Assembly (NCBI GenBank): GCA_958298945.1 | Contig: OY282609.1 | Span: forward strand, 66,498,220 to 66,562,219 | Direction: 5' to 3' | Source of the DNA: Atherix ibis | Taxonomy: Eukaryota; Arthropoda; Insecta; Diptera; Athericidae | DNA length: 64,000 nucleotides | Part shown: piece by piece, positions 12,041-22,958 of the stretch | Numbering within the stretch: the first letter of the stretch is position 1 | Layout of the letters: each line of letters opens with the position of its first letter | Translations under genes and position numbers: made by a program | Notes under the pieces: generated by a model | Databases searched by the model: none | Seen by the model: only the letters and a program-made list of their open reading frames with translations | What the model was told of the DNA's origin: nothing

Positions 12041-12141
12041 GAGATACTTTACGGTTATACGAGACAAGGAATGTTGATAAAAAATCATTAAAAGTGATTT
12101 TTTATCAACATCCCCAGTCTCGCATACCAGTAAAGTATCTC
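12041..12141. repeat. Long imperfect hairpin, 47-nt arms
   Basis: The arms 12041-12087 and 12095-12141 pair over nearly their full length, with a 7-base loop and a few internal mismatches. The loop-proximal half is a near-perfect duplex around TGTTGATAAAAAATCA. It could be a fold-back element, or a transcript from it could fold like a small-RNA precursor; sequence alone does not decide. Confidence 0.7.
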
Positions 12142-12989
12142 CTATATTGAATATTTTTCAGGACTAACAATATCTTAGTATAGATTAACTAGTCTAAGGA
12201 CCCTTCTTGCGGATTCGATATCATTTCTTATATTGCTGGCTCACTTTTACAATTCACTGGATAAATAAAATGAAATTATTTTTACTCGTGTATCAATGAA
12301 ATTAAAATAAATCCTAAGAAAATACTATAAGGATCAGATATGAATGGAAAATTCACTTTATGAGAACCGATTACGTTCCAATAATGCATTCCAATTATTA
12401 GGATTTTTCTATCCACAAGAGGGATATAAGGTTTATTTTTATTATGACATATTGTAGATATGTTCAAGTCTGAATGATTTCTTTTTCCCTCCTTTTTGCA
12501 GTTACATTTTGAGATCTAAGAAATTATTTATTTATTATTAATCGTTCCACTGAAAGATTTCCGCATTATAGACTTTTTAAAATTAATTCATAGTATACTT
12601 GATATTTATGACTTCAATACACTTTTAAAGATAAGAGCTTTTATTTTTAAATAGTTTTTTTTTTTGTGAAATTGGAAAATAAAATTAAATAATAATTAGA
12701 AGATATCTTCAAAGCTAGTAAATTCCAAAACTAACAATTTATTTTAATAAATATTAAATTTTTTTCTGGTATGCTCTTCAAAAATAATTTACAAAAACAA
12801 TAATATTTATTATTTTTTGTTAAAATAAAAATTATTAATAATAATTTGAATTTTCATTTATTTTTGCTTCATTAAAATTGAAAGAAAAATATTTTAATAA
12901 TTTTTAAAAAAAAAAAAACTTTTTTTATACCATTTAAAAGTTGCATTTTAAAAAGTAAATAAAAAGAAAACTAGTACATATTTTTTCAA
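12142..12989. other. AT-rich DNA, nothing recognised
   Basis: A/T homopolymers dominate and no open frame has a recognisable motif. Confidence 0.5.
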
Positions 12990-14178
12990 ATTTTCGGTCT
13001 TATTAAAAAGTTTGAACCTTGAAATTTAAATGACTACCACGGCTGGCCTTACAGTACCCCGTTCGCTCGACCCAATTTGTCAGTACAATTTCGATTGTCT
13101 GGGCCTGTATCTCTTCAATGGTAATTTTGATTTCGTGTTTCAAGGCCTAAATTGTCTCTGGATGGCTTGCGTAACATTTATCTTTAACGGCTCCCCACAG
13201 AAAATAATCCAACGGGCTTCAATCACAGCTCCGAAGCGGCCAATTAACATCAGAATTTCGGCTGATTATTCGGTTTTCGAAAGCAGTGCCCAAAAGTTGG
13301 ATTGTTAGGTTGGCTGTGTGGCAAGTGGCCCCGTTCTATTGAAACCAAATGTCGTCCATGCCTTTCTCTTCAACTTTTGGAAACAAAAATTCGTTGAGCA
13401 TGCCACGATAGCGCTCACCATTGACCGTAACGGCGGCTCCTTCATCGTTTTCCAAGAAAAACGAGCCAATGATCCGCACCAAACCGTGACTCGTTGTGGA
13501 TGCATCGGCTTTTCCATGGTGACGTATGGATTTTCTGAGCCCCAGATGCTACAAGTTTGTTTGTTGAGATACCCACCGAGGTGGAAATGGGCCTCATCCG
13601 AAAATATGACTTTTCCGTAAAAATGCTCATCTTCGGCCAATTGATTTTGAGCCGAAAATGCTCATCTTCGGCCAATTGATCTTGATTGGGCAAACCGAAA
13701 ACGCATCGGATGGTCATGCGGCTTCAGTTGTTGGACTAATTGAACTTTGTAAGCTTTCATACCGAGGTCTTTGTGCAAAATTCTCAACAGAGAAGTGCGA
13801 GAAATGTTCAATTCTTGAGAACGGTGACGAGTTGATGTTGATGGATGGTCACGGATATTTTCAGCAATGGCGGCAATATTCTCGGAATATAAATACAATA
13901 AACGGGAACGAGTTGCTTCACGAATTTGTCTACAAGCTGACGTGATGGCATTCGATCTTTGCTCATTTTTTTTTTAAATTTCTCAGAGTTTGGGTTGAAG
14001 AATCACCACTTTGGAAGTAAGTTCTCAATATTTCCCAGTTTTCTTCAAGCGTATGGATTATTTTTTTTGTAAAATTCAGACTTTCAAATAACAATCTGTC
14101 AATTTGTGATGACATTTAACACTCAATTACTTCAAATAAATAATGGTTCAAAATACAACCGCTAGATGGACCACCCTA
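12990..14178 (-). mobile_element. DD41D mariner/Tc1-type element, copy 1
   Basis: The minus strand carries a transposon of the type whose catalytic triad has 41 residues between the second and third acidic positions. The right terminus is clear, reading AGGGTGGTCCATCTAGCGG inward from about 14178. A matching left terminus is not visible; the element fades near 12990. A 35-bp direct duplication (13621-13648 repeated at 13656-13683) interrupts the coding region. It shares family with the copy at 37356-38497. Confidence 0.7.
13020..13960 (-). pseudogene. DD41D transposase, broken (copy 1)
   Basis: From 13960 down the frame shows an N-terminal region (RSNAITSACRQIREATRSR), a helix-turn-helix (ELNISRTSLLRILHKDLG), the 35-bp duplication causing a frameshift, then VIFSDEAHFHLGGYLNKQ with the first catalytic aspartate. 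The second catalytic position reads Q-stop-N-G-A-T-C-H. Relatives have QQDGATCH, so the aspartate codon is now AAC (13333-13335) next to a stop. The third aspartate is kept in PLDYFLWG, 41 residues on. The C-terminus (YCKASRGSHL-like) is recognisable. Several frame changes and stops make it dead. Confidence 0.82.
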
Positions 14179-17100
14179 TATGTAAGAATTTTTATACTAC
14201 AATATATAATATCTAAGAGCCTTAAAAAATTTTAATGTAAAATATTATTAATTAAAATTAAAGTTGAATTTTTATTTGTAAATTTTACATTAAAATTTTG
14301 AGTTAATAATTTTTTTTCGGATAAGGAGACGCTTTAATCAGGAATATTATTTTTTTAACATCAAATTTTTTTTAAAAAATTTTTTCAACTCATTAAAAAT
14401 TTTAAACGTCTTTTCAGAATAGATAATTTTGTATGCTTGATTTTTTATAAATTTTTCGGGTAATTCTAATCAAAAAAAAAAAAAAACTTAAAAAATCAGG
14501 CAGATTTGATAAAAATTGAAACTTACAGAAAACCATTTTTACTAAAAAATCGTATGGCTTTTATGGTATAAGTTTATTTTTTCCTATGCGAAATAAGTTA
14601 ATTTCAATTTGTTGCTTTAAAAATTCAATCAAGTGAAATTTTTAAAAAACCATAGAATTTCTATTTAAAATGAAAAAAAAGGAAAGTAAAAACCATACTT
14701 AAAGGAAAATTAAAACACAAAAAGTTTTATCAATTCTAGCAATTCTCCATTGATTTTTTTTCTTAGTTAATATGAATGCACCAATAATAATATTCGTGAT
14801 TAAATTTGTTTTTTTTTTATAATGAATTAAAGATACCTTCAGAATTCCAAATAATAAAATTGAAAAAGGAAAAGGAAGAAATTAAAATTTGATAAAGAAA
14901 ATGTTAAGAAATACTGAGAGCATTGTTCTTTAGTTGCGTGCAATTGGAGCTACGAGCAAAAGTTTCTATTCGATTATGCACGTACTGCAGCTATTTCACT
15001 ATTATTTTTAAATTAAGTAAACGGAAATGGATGCAATCAATTAAATTTAATTGAAATGTACCACATTGGGAAATAAATGCTACTCATTACCAGTGTACTC
15101 ATTCCATCCACCCCAACAGACACATACACAATTCCAACTACTATCAGTCCGTGCGTGGAGAACCAATTTGATTCTATTTATTTCACACCTTTACAGGTAC
15201 ACAGAAATTTGGAATCTTTTACAAATATGAAAAATATACAATTCTTTGAATGGTTAGGTGGCCAAACAGTTTGGAAAATTTCTTTGAAAACTTAATCTTT
15301 AGTAAAATACAAAATCTCTTATAGTCGAGAAAATTTAAATGGCAATTTGAATGAAATTCACTATGAAATTCTCACAGGTGAAGGTAAATGAATGGCAAAC
15401 TATGATATCCTCATTTAAAGGATTTTGCGAAAATTCAAATGGAATAGTTAAGATGCAAAGAAAGTATTGATAGAGATTTTGAGAATTTTACACAAATTTA
15501 ATCCTTTTTCGAGAATTTTCCTATAAAGTTTCAAAATTTCCGCATAGATTAGTCGAAATTTAATTGGAACTTAAGAACTTTACCCAAAATTATAATATTA
15601 TAATAATACTGTTATTTTCTTGGCACATATGAATAACTGAATTTATGAAAACTCAAAGATACTGTTAACAGTTTTTTCCCTTGAATTAGTTTCAATTAGA
15701 GTTAATCTTGCCGTAAATATATTTTTATATATATTATACATTAAGAATTTTGGATCATGACAAAAATGTTGGCCGGACATATTTGAATTATAAACAAAAT
15801 TATATATAAAAAAAATTGTTACTATTACAAAATTCAAATATTTAATGAAAAAGTTTTTTAAATATTTCCATTAAAAATTTCTTATAGTAATTTTTGTAAG
15901 AAGTTTTTTCATAAAAAATTTCAGTAAAGTTTTCAGTTTAAAAAACTGAAATTTTCTATTTTTTAAAGTTTGTGCTTTTTTTTGGAGAAAAAAATTGTTA
16001 ATGAAAATTTTATATATTAGCATTTCTGTGAAAAACTTGATTGAAAAGCTTATGTAAAAAATCTTTCTATGCCGAAATTTTTTCGATTGGACTTAGGAGA
16101 GAATAATGGCGTTTTAAATCTTATCCTATCCAATGCGGAACTATTTCCATTCCATTTTGTATACTTTACTATTATTCATTATTAATAATACGTCACTTCG
16201 AAGGATACACAAGACGGTAAAGCTGGAATTTCCCTGTGATACTCCCAACAATATCTTTGCGTTATTTCCAAGTGCAATTTTAGCTGTCTCGTCCTTTTCT
16301 TTTGTGATACTAAAATCAAGTACAGCTCTTCCTGTACAACTACCCTCCCCCCCACCCCATCCATTTTTTTTTCTTTTCTTATCATTCGTTTTCCGGCCGA
16401 TTCGAAATATGCTACTTAGTAAACGAGATTGCTTAATATAAGCAGAAAGGGTGACAATTTGCAGCCCCTGATAAATAATTCTATATTATAAAGGAGATAA
16501 AAATGTATGTGCCATCGGTAAATAGCTAGGTGGCTATACTTTTCTTCTATGTACCCACCACATTTATCTTTAGTGTATACTCTCCAGTTGTACACGCTTT
16601 TAATTTTATCATGAATCTCTAGAGTGTGCACGCATTGTAAATTTATCCTGAAATTATTTTGTGATGTAAATTTTGAAGATACTAGCAAGTTTTCAAGGAC
16701 TTGACATCACTAATGCTGTTGTTAGATTTTATGTCATATCTTATTAAATTTATGATATATTTGTTTTAAAGATAAAAATTTATAAAACAATAAAACTGAT
16801 GAAGATTGCTAACTTTAGAACAGATTATCTTAGGAAATTTCCGTGTAATTTTTGAATAAACATAAAACGTTAAGTAAATGTTTTCGGTTAAAAATTTTAC
16901 TAAAAATATTTTAAGATAATTTATGTACAATTTCAGGCACATTTTTCAAAAAAAAATCGATATTATTTTCAATGAATTTTTATCCACCTCGAATATGTGT
17001 GAATATTTTCCAGTTGAAAGTTTTATTTTTCACTAAATTAAAATGTTATTTTTATGAAACTTCGTTGATGATTTTATTTTTTGAAAACAGAGTGTTTTGT

Positions 17101-19813
17101 TGTTCCAAAAATAATCTTGAATTTTCCTTGGAGATTTCATCAAAACAAAATAGGAAAATTTTTGGTAATTTATATACATAAATAAAAAGATATCAATTGT
17201 TATTCTATATGACAAAACAATTTCTTATCAAAGTTTCCGCTAAAATAGTTCGTAAATTCTTACTGAAGTGAATAACAAAATAAGCAAGTATTTTTTTTTT
17301 GTTTTGTGATGATATTGTTAAAGGGATAAATTTAACAAGAACTTTGATGCAGATTTTTTTCTATTTTCGTATCGATCATATGAAAACATCCCTTTCTGAT
17401 GATGAAGAATTACTTTCTTATGGAAAAGTATTTCAAAAAATGATGACTCTTTGCATTTTTGTAAAATCACCTATATTTTTTTTTATAGTTAACAAAAAAT
17501 ATTTAGAATTTTCTTTACCAAAATTAATGAATATGACAAATATTATCATTAAAAGCATTGATAACAAAATTCTAACAAAAAACATTCTTATTCAAAATTC
17601 GATAATATTGAAAGAAAATTTTCTTTTCAAGTTTTTATAAGACGAATGAAAGCTTTAAGATAGTAGAGATGCAGCAATGATAAACAGTTAAATTTGAAGA
17701 AATTATTTTTGTCGAAAAATGTAACAAAAAGCTCGTGGGATTTACCAGATGTAGATACAAAATAAGATTATCAGCTAACGAATAAACTATGCATGTTTTC
17801 TGTTAATAAAAATAGATACAACTCTTATTATGCTGGGCTATCAACAGAAGTTCAGCTGAAACCCTCAAATATAGGTAAACAGTTTGATTTGTAAATAAGA
17901 CAAATTTAATGAGTAAGTGCCATACCGTGTATGATTTATTTCCTTTGCTCCGTCACTATTCCTTTAGCTTTTTATATTATTATTAAATTTTTAATGCTAT
18001 TTTCTTAGTTCCCTATTTACTCTGAATTCAATCTTTTTTAAAAGTGAGATTTTCAATGTTAAATTTTAATATGTTGAAACGATATATAACATATTTATTA
18101 TAAAGCGACAGCAGCTCCTTTATTATGTCAGACAGTCCTTGTCATTTTTATAGTACCACTAAATTTGAATATTTTTTTTAATAAAAATTCAAAGAACTTT
18201 CTCAAAGTGGCTATGTTAGTAATTTAATTTACCACAAAATTAGCCAACTCCTACATTATATATATATGTATATGAACGAGTGCGACTGTCCCTAAAAATG
18301 TTCACTTTCCTTTTTCTTGCATAGTTTGTATAAAACTGAACATTAAAATGTATAAAAATAGTTAAGGTCGTCTAACAAATGGAATAAATAATTTTAAAAT
18401 TTTAAATAAACTGCTTTAAATGCTTTGCAAAATTATTCGTGGATGAATTTTTTTCTATTAATAATTATAATAGGATTTTTGATTAACGATATCTTTTTTT
18501 TTATAAACTCTATCGTCATAGTTTTTTCCCCAAACTAGCTAGATGTGATTATTATTGCATTCCACTTTTATAAAATTCAATTCAATTAACAAAAATATAT
18601 GCCTTTTTTTTGGGGTAGCAAATATTTCTACTCACACAAATTTATCTAAATAAATGAATGGGAATCTGTTAACTTCTATCGAGTTTTTAAAAATAATTTT
18701 GTTTGTAGCAATTTCGAAAGCTCCCTTTCATTTTTGGTAATTTTCGTTCAGATTATGCATATTTACAGCAATTTGAAAACTTATTTCAGCAATGGCGAAA
18801 GAAATACAATATAGCATAAATTGAGTCTATGGGGATGCTAATAATATAATTTTTTTCTCTCATCAAAAAGATGGTTATTTTTTAACATAATGAAAAATAT
18901 TGATGGAATCTGTTTTAGGCTTCTCAATTAATTTACAAGAAAAGTGAATCGTTTCAAGCCAATTTCAATCCAATTTAATGAAATTTCCTTACAAACTTTC
19001 ATCGAACTTCATTTTATCCACTCACCATCGACACTGTCTCGATGTACTTGCTATTATTATTGTATGCCTATGCTTCCTACATTATTGTATCCTTATTAGA
19101 TATTTAGGCTTCCCTTGTTGGCAGAACTTTCAACAAGATTGAAAATTGATTGGTTTCTTGTATAAATATTTTTTTTTATATACTGTATTGTGGAAAATTT
19201 GAGTCACCTGATAACAACAGTTTTGGGACAGATAAAATATCTTAATATTCCTTAACTGAGTTTAGATACTTGTAAGATGAAAAACTTTATTTTCCCACTT
19301 CGGTAAGATATATTTTTTTATTCATCTTTGCTAAATATCAAAGATCAAGTGTGAACATACTCGAATACTGCAAGGTTATTTCCTAAAATGAAATTGGCTA
19401 TGGGAAAAATATCTGTAACGAAATTCGTATAAAAAATTAGATCTGAAATAATAAAATGTAAATTTCTGAAGAAAAAAAACAATTTCTGAATTTCACAAAA
19501 ATATGGAAATTTATATTGTATCATTTTACAAAAAATTTCAATTTTTTCAAACGGAAGGGGAAGAGTTTACACATATATTATCTTATAAAATCGAATGCAA
19601 ATGTTCAGAATGAAAATATTGACAAATTTTCGCCGATAATTGAATTTTTTGATATGAAAATTAGAAATTTGTTCTTTCTCAGGTTAAAAATTATTATAAA
19701 ATAACATATAAACAAAGATAGTTAAAAATGTGTTAATTTTTTGTACACACTTAATATAAAACAAAAAAAAACTAAAAAAGTGCGTACAATTTTTTTTTAT
19801 GTCTACAACTATA
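14179..19813. other. Gene-poor AT-rich region
   Basis: These 5.6 kb hold no transposon or gene I recognise. Open frames such as 16133-16441, 16416-16688 and 17299-17640 are low-complexity, Phe/Ile/Leu/Lys-rich and without motifs, as expected by chance in AT-rich DNA. Near 15890-15950 there are loose ttcataaaaaatttcagtaaag words that resemble the 13-bp satellite unit found at 26-28 kb. Confidence 0.5.
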
Positions 19814-20087
19814 CGACGTTTGTTCAAAAATAATCGTGAAATTTTGAATTTTTCTATTTTTCTATTTTTTTATGGCGTTATGTTGGTACTTATATCTCTC
19901 ACTTATGCCGACAAGTTCGGCCATTTTGAATGTTCAATTAATTTTTGACAGCTGCTTTGCTTACACGTGTTTAGAAGAATCGTCTTCGATTTTCGCCCAT
20001 TCCAAAAAATGGTTCAAAGAATCTGTTTCGGGAACAAGAAAAAGTCATAGAAGGACATATCAGGGGAATACGGTGGCTGCGACATTA

Positions 20088-20557
20088 TTAGTATGTTATT
20101 TTTTTGCCAAAATTTGTTACCATTGTCCAAAAGCTAATTTTTGTTCTTCCACAAATCCAGGCGTTTCTGGCAGATTGATTCGTGCAACTTGCGCATAACT
20201 TGCAGGTAATATTCCTTATTGACCGTTCTACCCTGTGGCAAGAACTCATGATGCACCACATCCCTGCAATCGAAGAAAACTGTAAGCTTCGAACTTGACG
20301 CACTTTTTTCGGTCTTGGCTCATGCGGCAGCTTCCATTGGGATGATTGAGCTTTGGTTTCTACGTCACAATCCAGAAGGTCATAACTAGTGACGAAACCC
20401 ATGATTCGTCACTAGTTATGACCCTCTGGAGCAAATTTGGATCATCGCGGACAGAGTCCAACAGCTCCTTAGCAATGTTAATGCGATGCTGTTTTTGGTC
20501 AAAAATGGGCAAAAATCGAGGACGGTCCAAAACACGTGCAAGCAAACCAGCTGTCAC
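20088..20557 (-). pseudogene. M3 transposase remnant (copy 3)
   Basis: Pieces of the catalytic region are readable in different frames: FDQKQHRINIAKELL, TSDESWV (first aspartate, with the preceding Gly changed to Ser), ETKAQSSQWKLPHEPRPKKVRQVRS, then the FLPQGR and RKRPDLW-like stretches in another frame. The palindrome at 20378-20423 breaks the frame directly after the first aspartate motif. The HDNAPAH block is deleted near 20100-20125. No functional product is possible. Confidence 0.75.
20378..20423. repeat. Perfect 19-bp palindrome with 8-base loop
   Basis: Arms 20378-20396 and 20405-20423 are exact inverted repeats, and pairing continues outward for about five more bases with one mismatch. 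The right arm is ordinary transposase sequence also found in the 4.4-kb copy; the left arm is the novel one. This looks like a template-switch inversion during replication. Confidence 0.85.
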
Positions 20558-20694
20558 AAATTAACTGAACATTCAAATGTCCGAACTTGTCAGCATAAGT
20601 GAAAGATATTAGTACCAACATAACGCCACAACAAATCGAAAATCAAATAAACGTAGCCCGCGGAAATTCAAAACGTTAGCCGCGGAAATTCAAA

Positions 20695-21230
20695 GATTAA
20701 AAGGTCACCCAGTGAGGGTAGTTGAGGATAGCTCTTTAACAAGAGGATTATAATGATTACTATTTTATAATATGTGTAGGTTATGGCCAGTTCACGGACA
20801 AAAGGAACATTTAGGTTACGGCGGATAACAATATTGCGCACATGATATGGGGCATTGACGATTTTACGTAGTGATTGGATTCGGAGAGAGTTGGAATGCT
20901 TTGTCGAACCTCAAAGTTCAAGTCCGTATGTCCAGATTGGCTTCGGTACTGTATTGTAAAGTATAAATTTGCTGTCGATTGTTAGCTTTGATCTTGCGTC
21001 TAAGAATCCCAACAGCTGCTTGTATCGTCTGTTAATTACATTTTTTTTAAATTTTTTATGTGCGTTCCATGATAATCCTTTGTCTAACTCGAGCCTAGAT
21101 AACGTAATTTCATCTTTTGCTGGAATAATGCTGCCGTTTAAGGTTATGGAAAGAGATTGTTCTAGACAAAGTAACATGAACGCATTTTCGTTCGTTCTAA
21201 CAGAGTTTTAATCATGAGCTAGGATGGCAG
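20695..21230 (-). pseudogene. Jockey-type LINE reverse transcriptase fragment
   Basis: The minus strand encodes the C-terminal part of a Jockey-clade RT. From 21230 down: NNDTAILAHD, which corresponds to the YADDTAILA catalytic block but with its first Asp changed. Then ITLNGSIIPAKDEI, LELDKGLSWNAHKKFKK, LLGFLDARSKLTIDSKFILY and PIWTYGLEL. A stop (TGA where relatives have a Trp codon) comes before GSTKHSNSLRIQ. The tail HVRNIVIRRNLNVPFVREL and HYNPLVKELSSTTLTG close the domain near 20700. The element is truncated at its 5' side, where the irritans-like mariner begins about 100 bp further on. Confidence 0.8.
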
Positions 21231-21338
21231 TGTCATTGTTTATACTGGTCTCCTAGGTGCAATTCCCTTTTTTAGCTCTTTGTATATTATTGTGCATTCC
21301 TTGTAAATTGCAGAGTGATTACAATCACAATAAACATA

Positions 21339-22630
21339 CGAGGGTCATTCAACAAGTAGTTAGCCTACAAAAGAAAAACGAAAATTTTGGAAAGGTGGTA
21401 ATTTATTTTTCCACATAATCTCCTTCAAGCTCGATACACTTGGCCCAGCGACGCTCTAACTTTTTTAACCCGTCCAAAAAATACATTTTCTCGAGGGAAG
21501 CAAAATAGGCCTCCGTGGCGACGATGACCTCCTCATTCGACCCAAATCTATTCCCGTCGAGTGATTTTTTCAGGTTTGGAAACAAAAAGTGGTCACAGGG
21601 GGCCAAATCTGGAGAGTACGGTGAATGGGGCAGCAATTCGTAGCGCAATTCGACCAATTTGGCCATGGCGACGGCGGAGTTGTGAGCCGGCGCGTTGGCC
21701 TGGTGGAACAGCACTTTTTTCTTCGCAAAGCGTGGCCGCATTTTCTTCAATTCGACGTCAAATCGGCCCAATTAGTCAGCATAGTAGCGCCCCGTGATTG
21801 TGTTACCCTTCTCGAGGTAATCGATGTGGATCACACCTTGTGAAACCCAGAAAACGGTGGCTATCGCCTTTCCGGCCGATCGAACAGTCTTCGCCTTCTT
21901 CGGAGCACGTTCGCCGGGTGAAGTCCACTGTTTCGACTGTTTCTTGGTCTCTGGTGTGTACCAGTGAATCCATGTTTCGTCGACGGTCACGAAACGACGC
22001 AAGAACTCCGCTGGGTTACGCTGAAACAGCGCCAAACACGTCGCCGATGTGGTCTCACGGTTGCGCTTGTTTTCCGGTGTGAGCAAACGCGGCACCCATT
22101 GCACCGACAGCTTTCTCATGCCCAGTTCTTCGTGTAGAATATGATGCAACGTTCCTACTGCGATGCCCACAGTCTCAGCTATCTCGTGAACCTTCAATCG
22201 ACGGTCTGCCAACACGAGATCGTGAACTTTTTTAGCGTTTTCCTCCGTAGCAGCCGTTTTCGGAGCACCTGGGCTTGGCTCATCAAAAACCGACGTGCGG
22301 CCACGAACAAACTCGTTGAACCAATTCTTGACGGTCGCCATCGAAGGAGAAGAGTCACCATACACAGCATCCAAGCGATCTTTGATTGCGCTGCGCGTTT
22401 TCCCTTCCAAAAACAAGAATCTAATCACCGAACGATGTTGTTCTTTTTCCATTTTTGTGCAACCGACCGACACGCTCGCTTTCAAAGGCTCTCAAAACAA
22501 CACTAATGAAGGAAATCAACTGAAGCTTTTACAGTAGGCTACTAAAAGAATGTACTGTGCGATGGTGAAATTTTTTTGTGACAGCAGTTCCATCGGGCGG
22601 TGAGGCTAAGTACTTGTTGAATAACCCTCG
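21339..22630 (-). mobile_element. irritans-like mariner copy 1, nearly complete
   Basis: The 1292-bp element has termini CGAGGGTCATTCAACAAGTA and the inverted CGAGGGTTATTCAACAAGTA. Each is flanked by TA (21337-21338 and 22631-22632), the mariner target duplication. It encodes a single transposase frame on the minus strand. It is very similar to the copy at 42665-43927. The GC content of the coding region is far above the surroundings, consistent with a fairly recent arrival in this genome. Confidence 0.93.
21403..22452 (-). pseudogene. irritans-like mariner transposase with one stop and a lost catalytic Asp
   Basis: The frame is open over 349 codons except for one stop at 21772-21774 (TAA; the sister copy has TTA). 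I choose the start at MEKEQHRSVIRFLF (22452) because it lines up with the Himar1 start and gives about the same length (348 residues in Himar1). The next upstream in-frame Met, at 22485, adds 11 residues. Domains: helix-turn-helix pair (about residues 1-110), the WVPRLLTPENK linker, first catalytic aspartate in VTVDETWIHWY, and third in LAPCDHFLF. The second catalytic position reads HQANAPAH: GCC (Ala) at 21697-21699 replaces the Asp codon. There are no frameshifts. Confidence 0.93.
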
Positions 22631-22632
22631 TA

Positions 22633-22852
22633 TTTGGCCGGGGTTTCCTTGATTTTTGTGCATTGAACAAGTCAAATGCTTTACCTGAATTCACTTGTGC
22701 ATTTATCATCCAATTTTTTCGGCAGCGTAGCAGTAACACTTAACCTTGCAGACATGCGTGAAATTTTTTTTTGGTTGATATTACATGGAAATTAATTTAT
22801 TTTGCTCATTTTATAAAATCTAAATTTGTAATTTAAATTTGTCTTTATCACT
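22633..22852. other. Spacer with a possible LINE scrap
   Basis: The minus-strand piece INAQVNSGKAFDLFNAQKS (about 22642-22700) loosely resembles the segment after YADD in Jockey RTs. It is too short to call. Confidence 0.25.
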
Positions 22853-22958
22853 TTTTAATATTAAAAATTGAAAATTCTATTTGAATACTAAAATATTCGG
22901 TAAAAAGTTTCCGAATATTTTAGTATTCAAATAGAATTTTCAATTTATAATATTAAAA
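22853..22958. repeat. Long palindrome, 34-bp perfect arms extending to 48 bp
   Basis: Arms 22867-22900 and 22911-22944 are exact inverted repeats around a 10-base spacer (TAAAAAGTTT). Pairing continues outward with two mismatches to 22853 and 22958. The centre reads TTCGGTAAAAAGTTTCCGAA, which contains a satellite-like TTCGGTAAAAA word. It is not part of any transposon I can identify. Confidence 0.88.

Larger units (their letters stand above)
19814..20690 (-). mobile_element. M3 mariner copy 3, same fold-back derivative
   Basis: The left end starts CGACGTTTGTTCAAAAATAA after TA (19812-19813). It continues through the full transposase 5' UTR in plus orientation to the start stub ATGGTTCAAAGAATCTGT (20009-20026), then joins antisense C-terminal sequence at TTCGGGAACAAG, exactly as in the copy at 4371-5212. 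The right end carries the same 5' UTR in inverted orientation (about 20503-20660), with the same fusion to FDQKQHR. The right terminus is degraded: gcggaaattcaaa occurs twice and the final bases are lost against a Jockey fragment. A perfect 19-bp palindrome lies inside. Confidence 0.82.

Noticed and set aside
12041..12141. Transcription terminator
   Set aside because: Hairpin terminators of the bacterial type do not apply in this eukaryotic sequence.
16133..17640. Several 60-113-codon open frames as genes
   Set aside because: They are low complexity, rich in F, I, L, K and N, overlap on opposite strands and show no motif, as expected by chance in AT-rich DNA.
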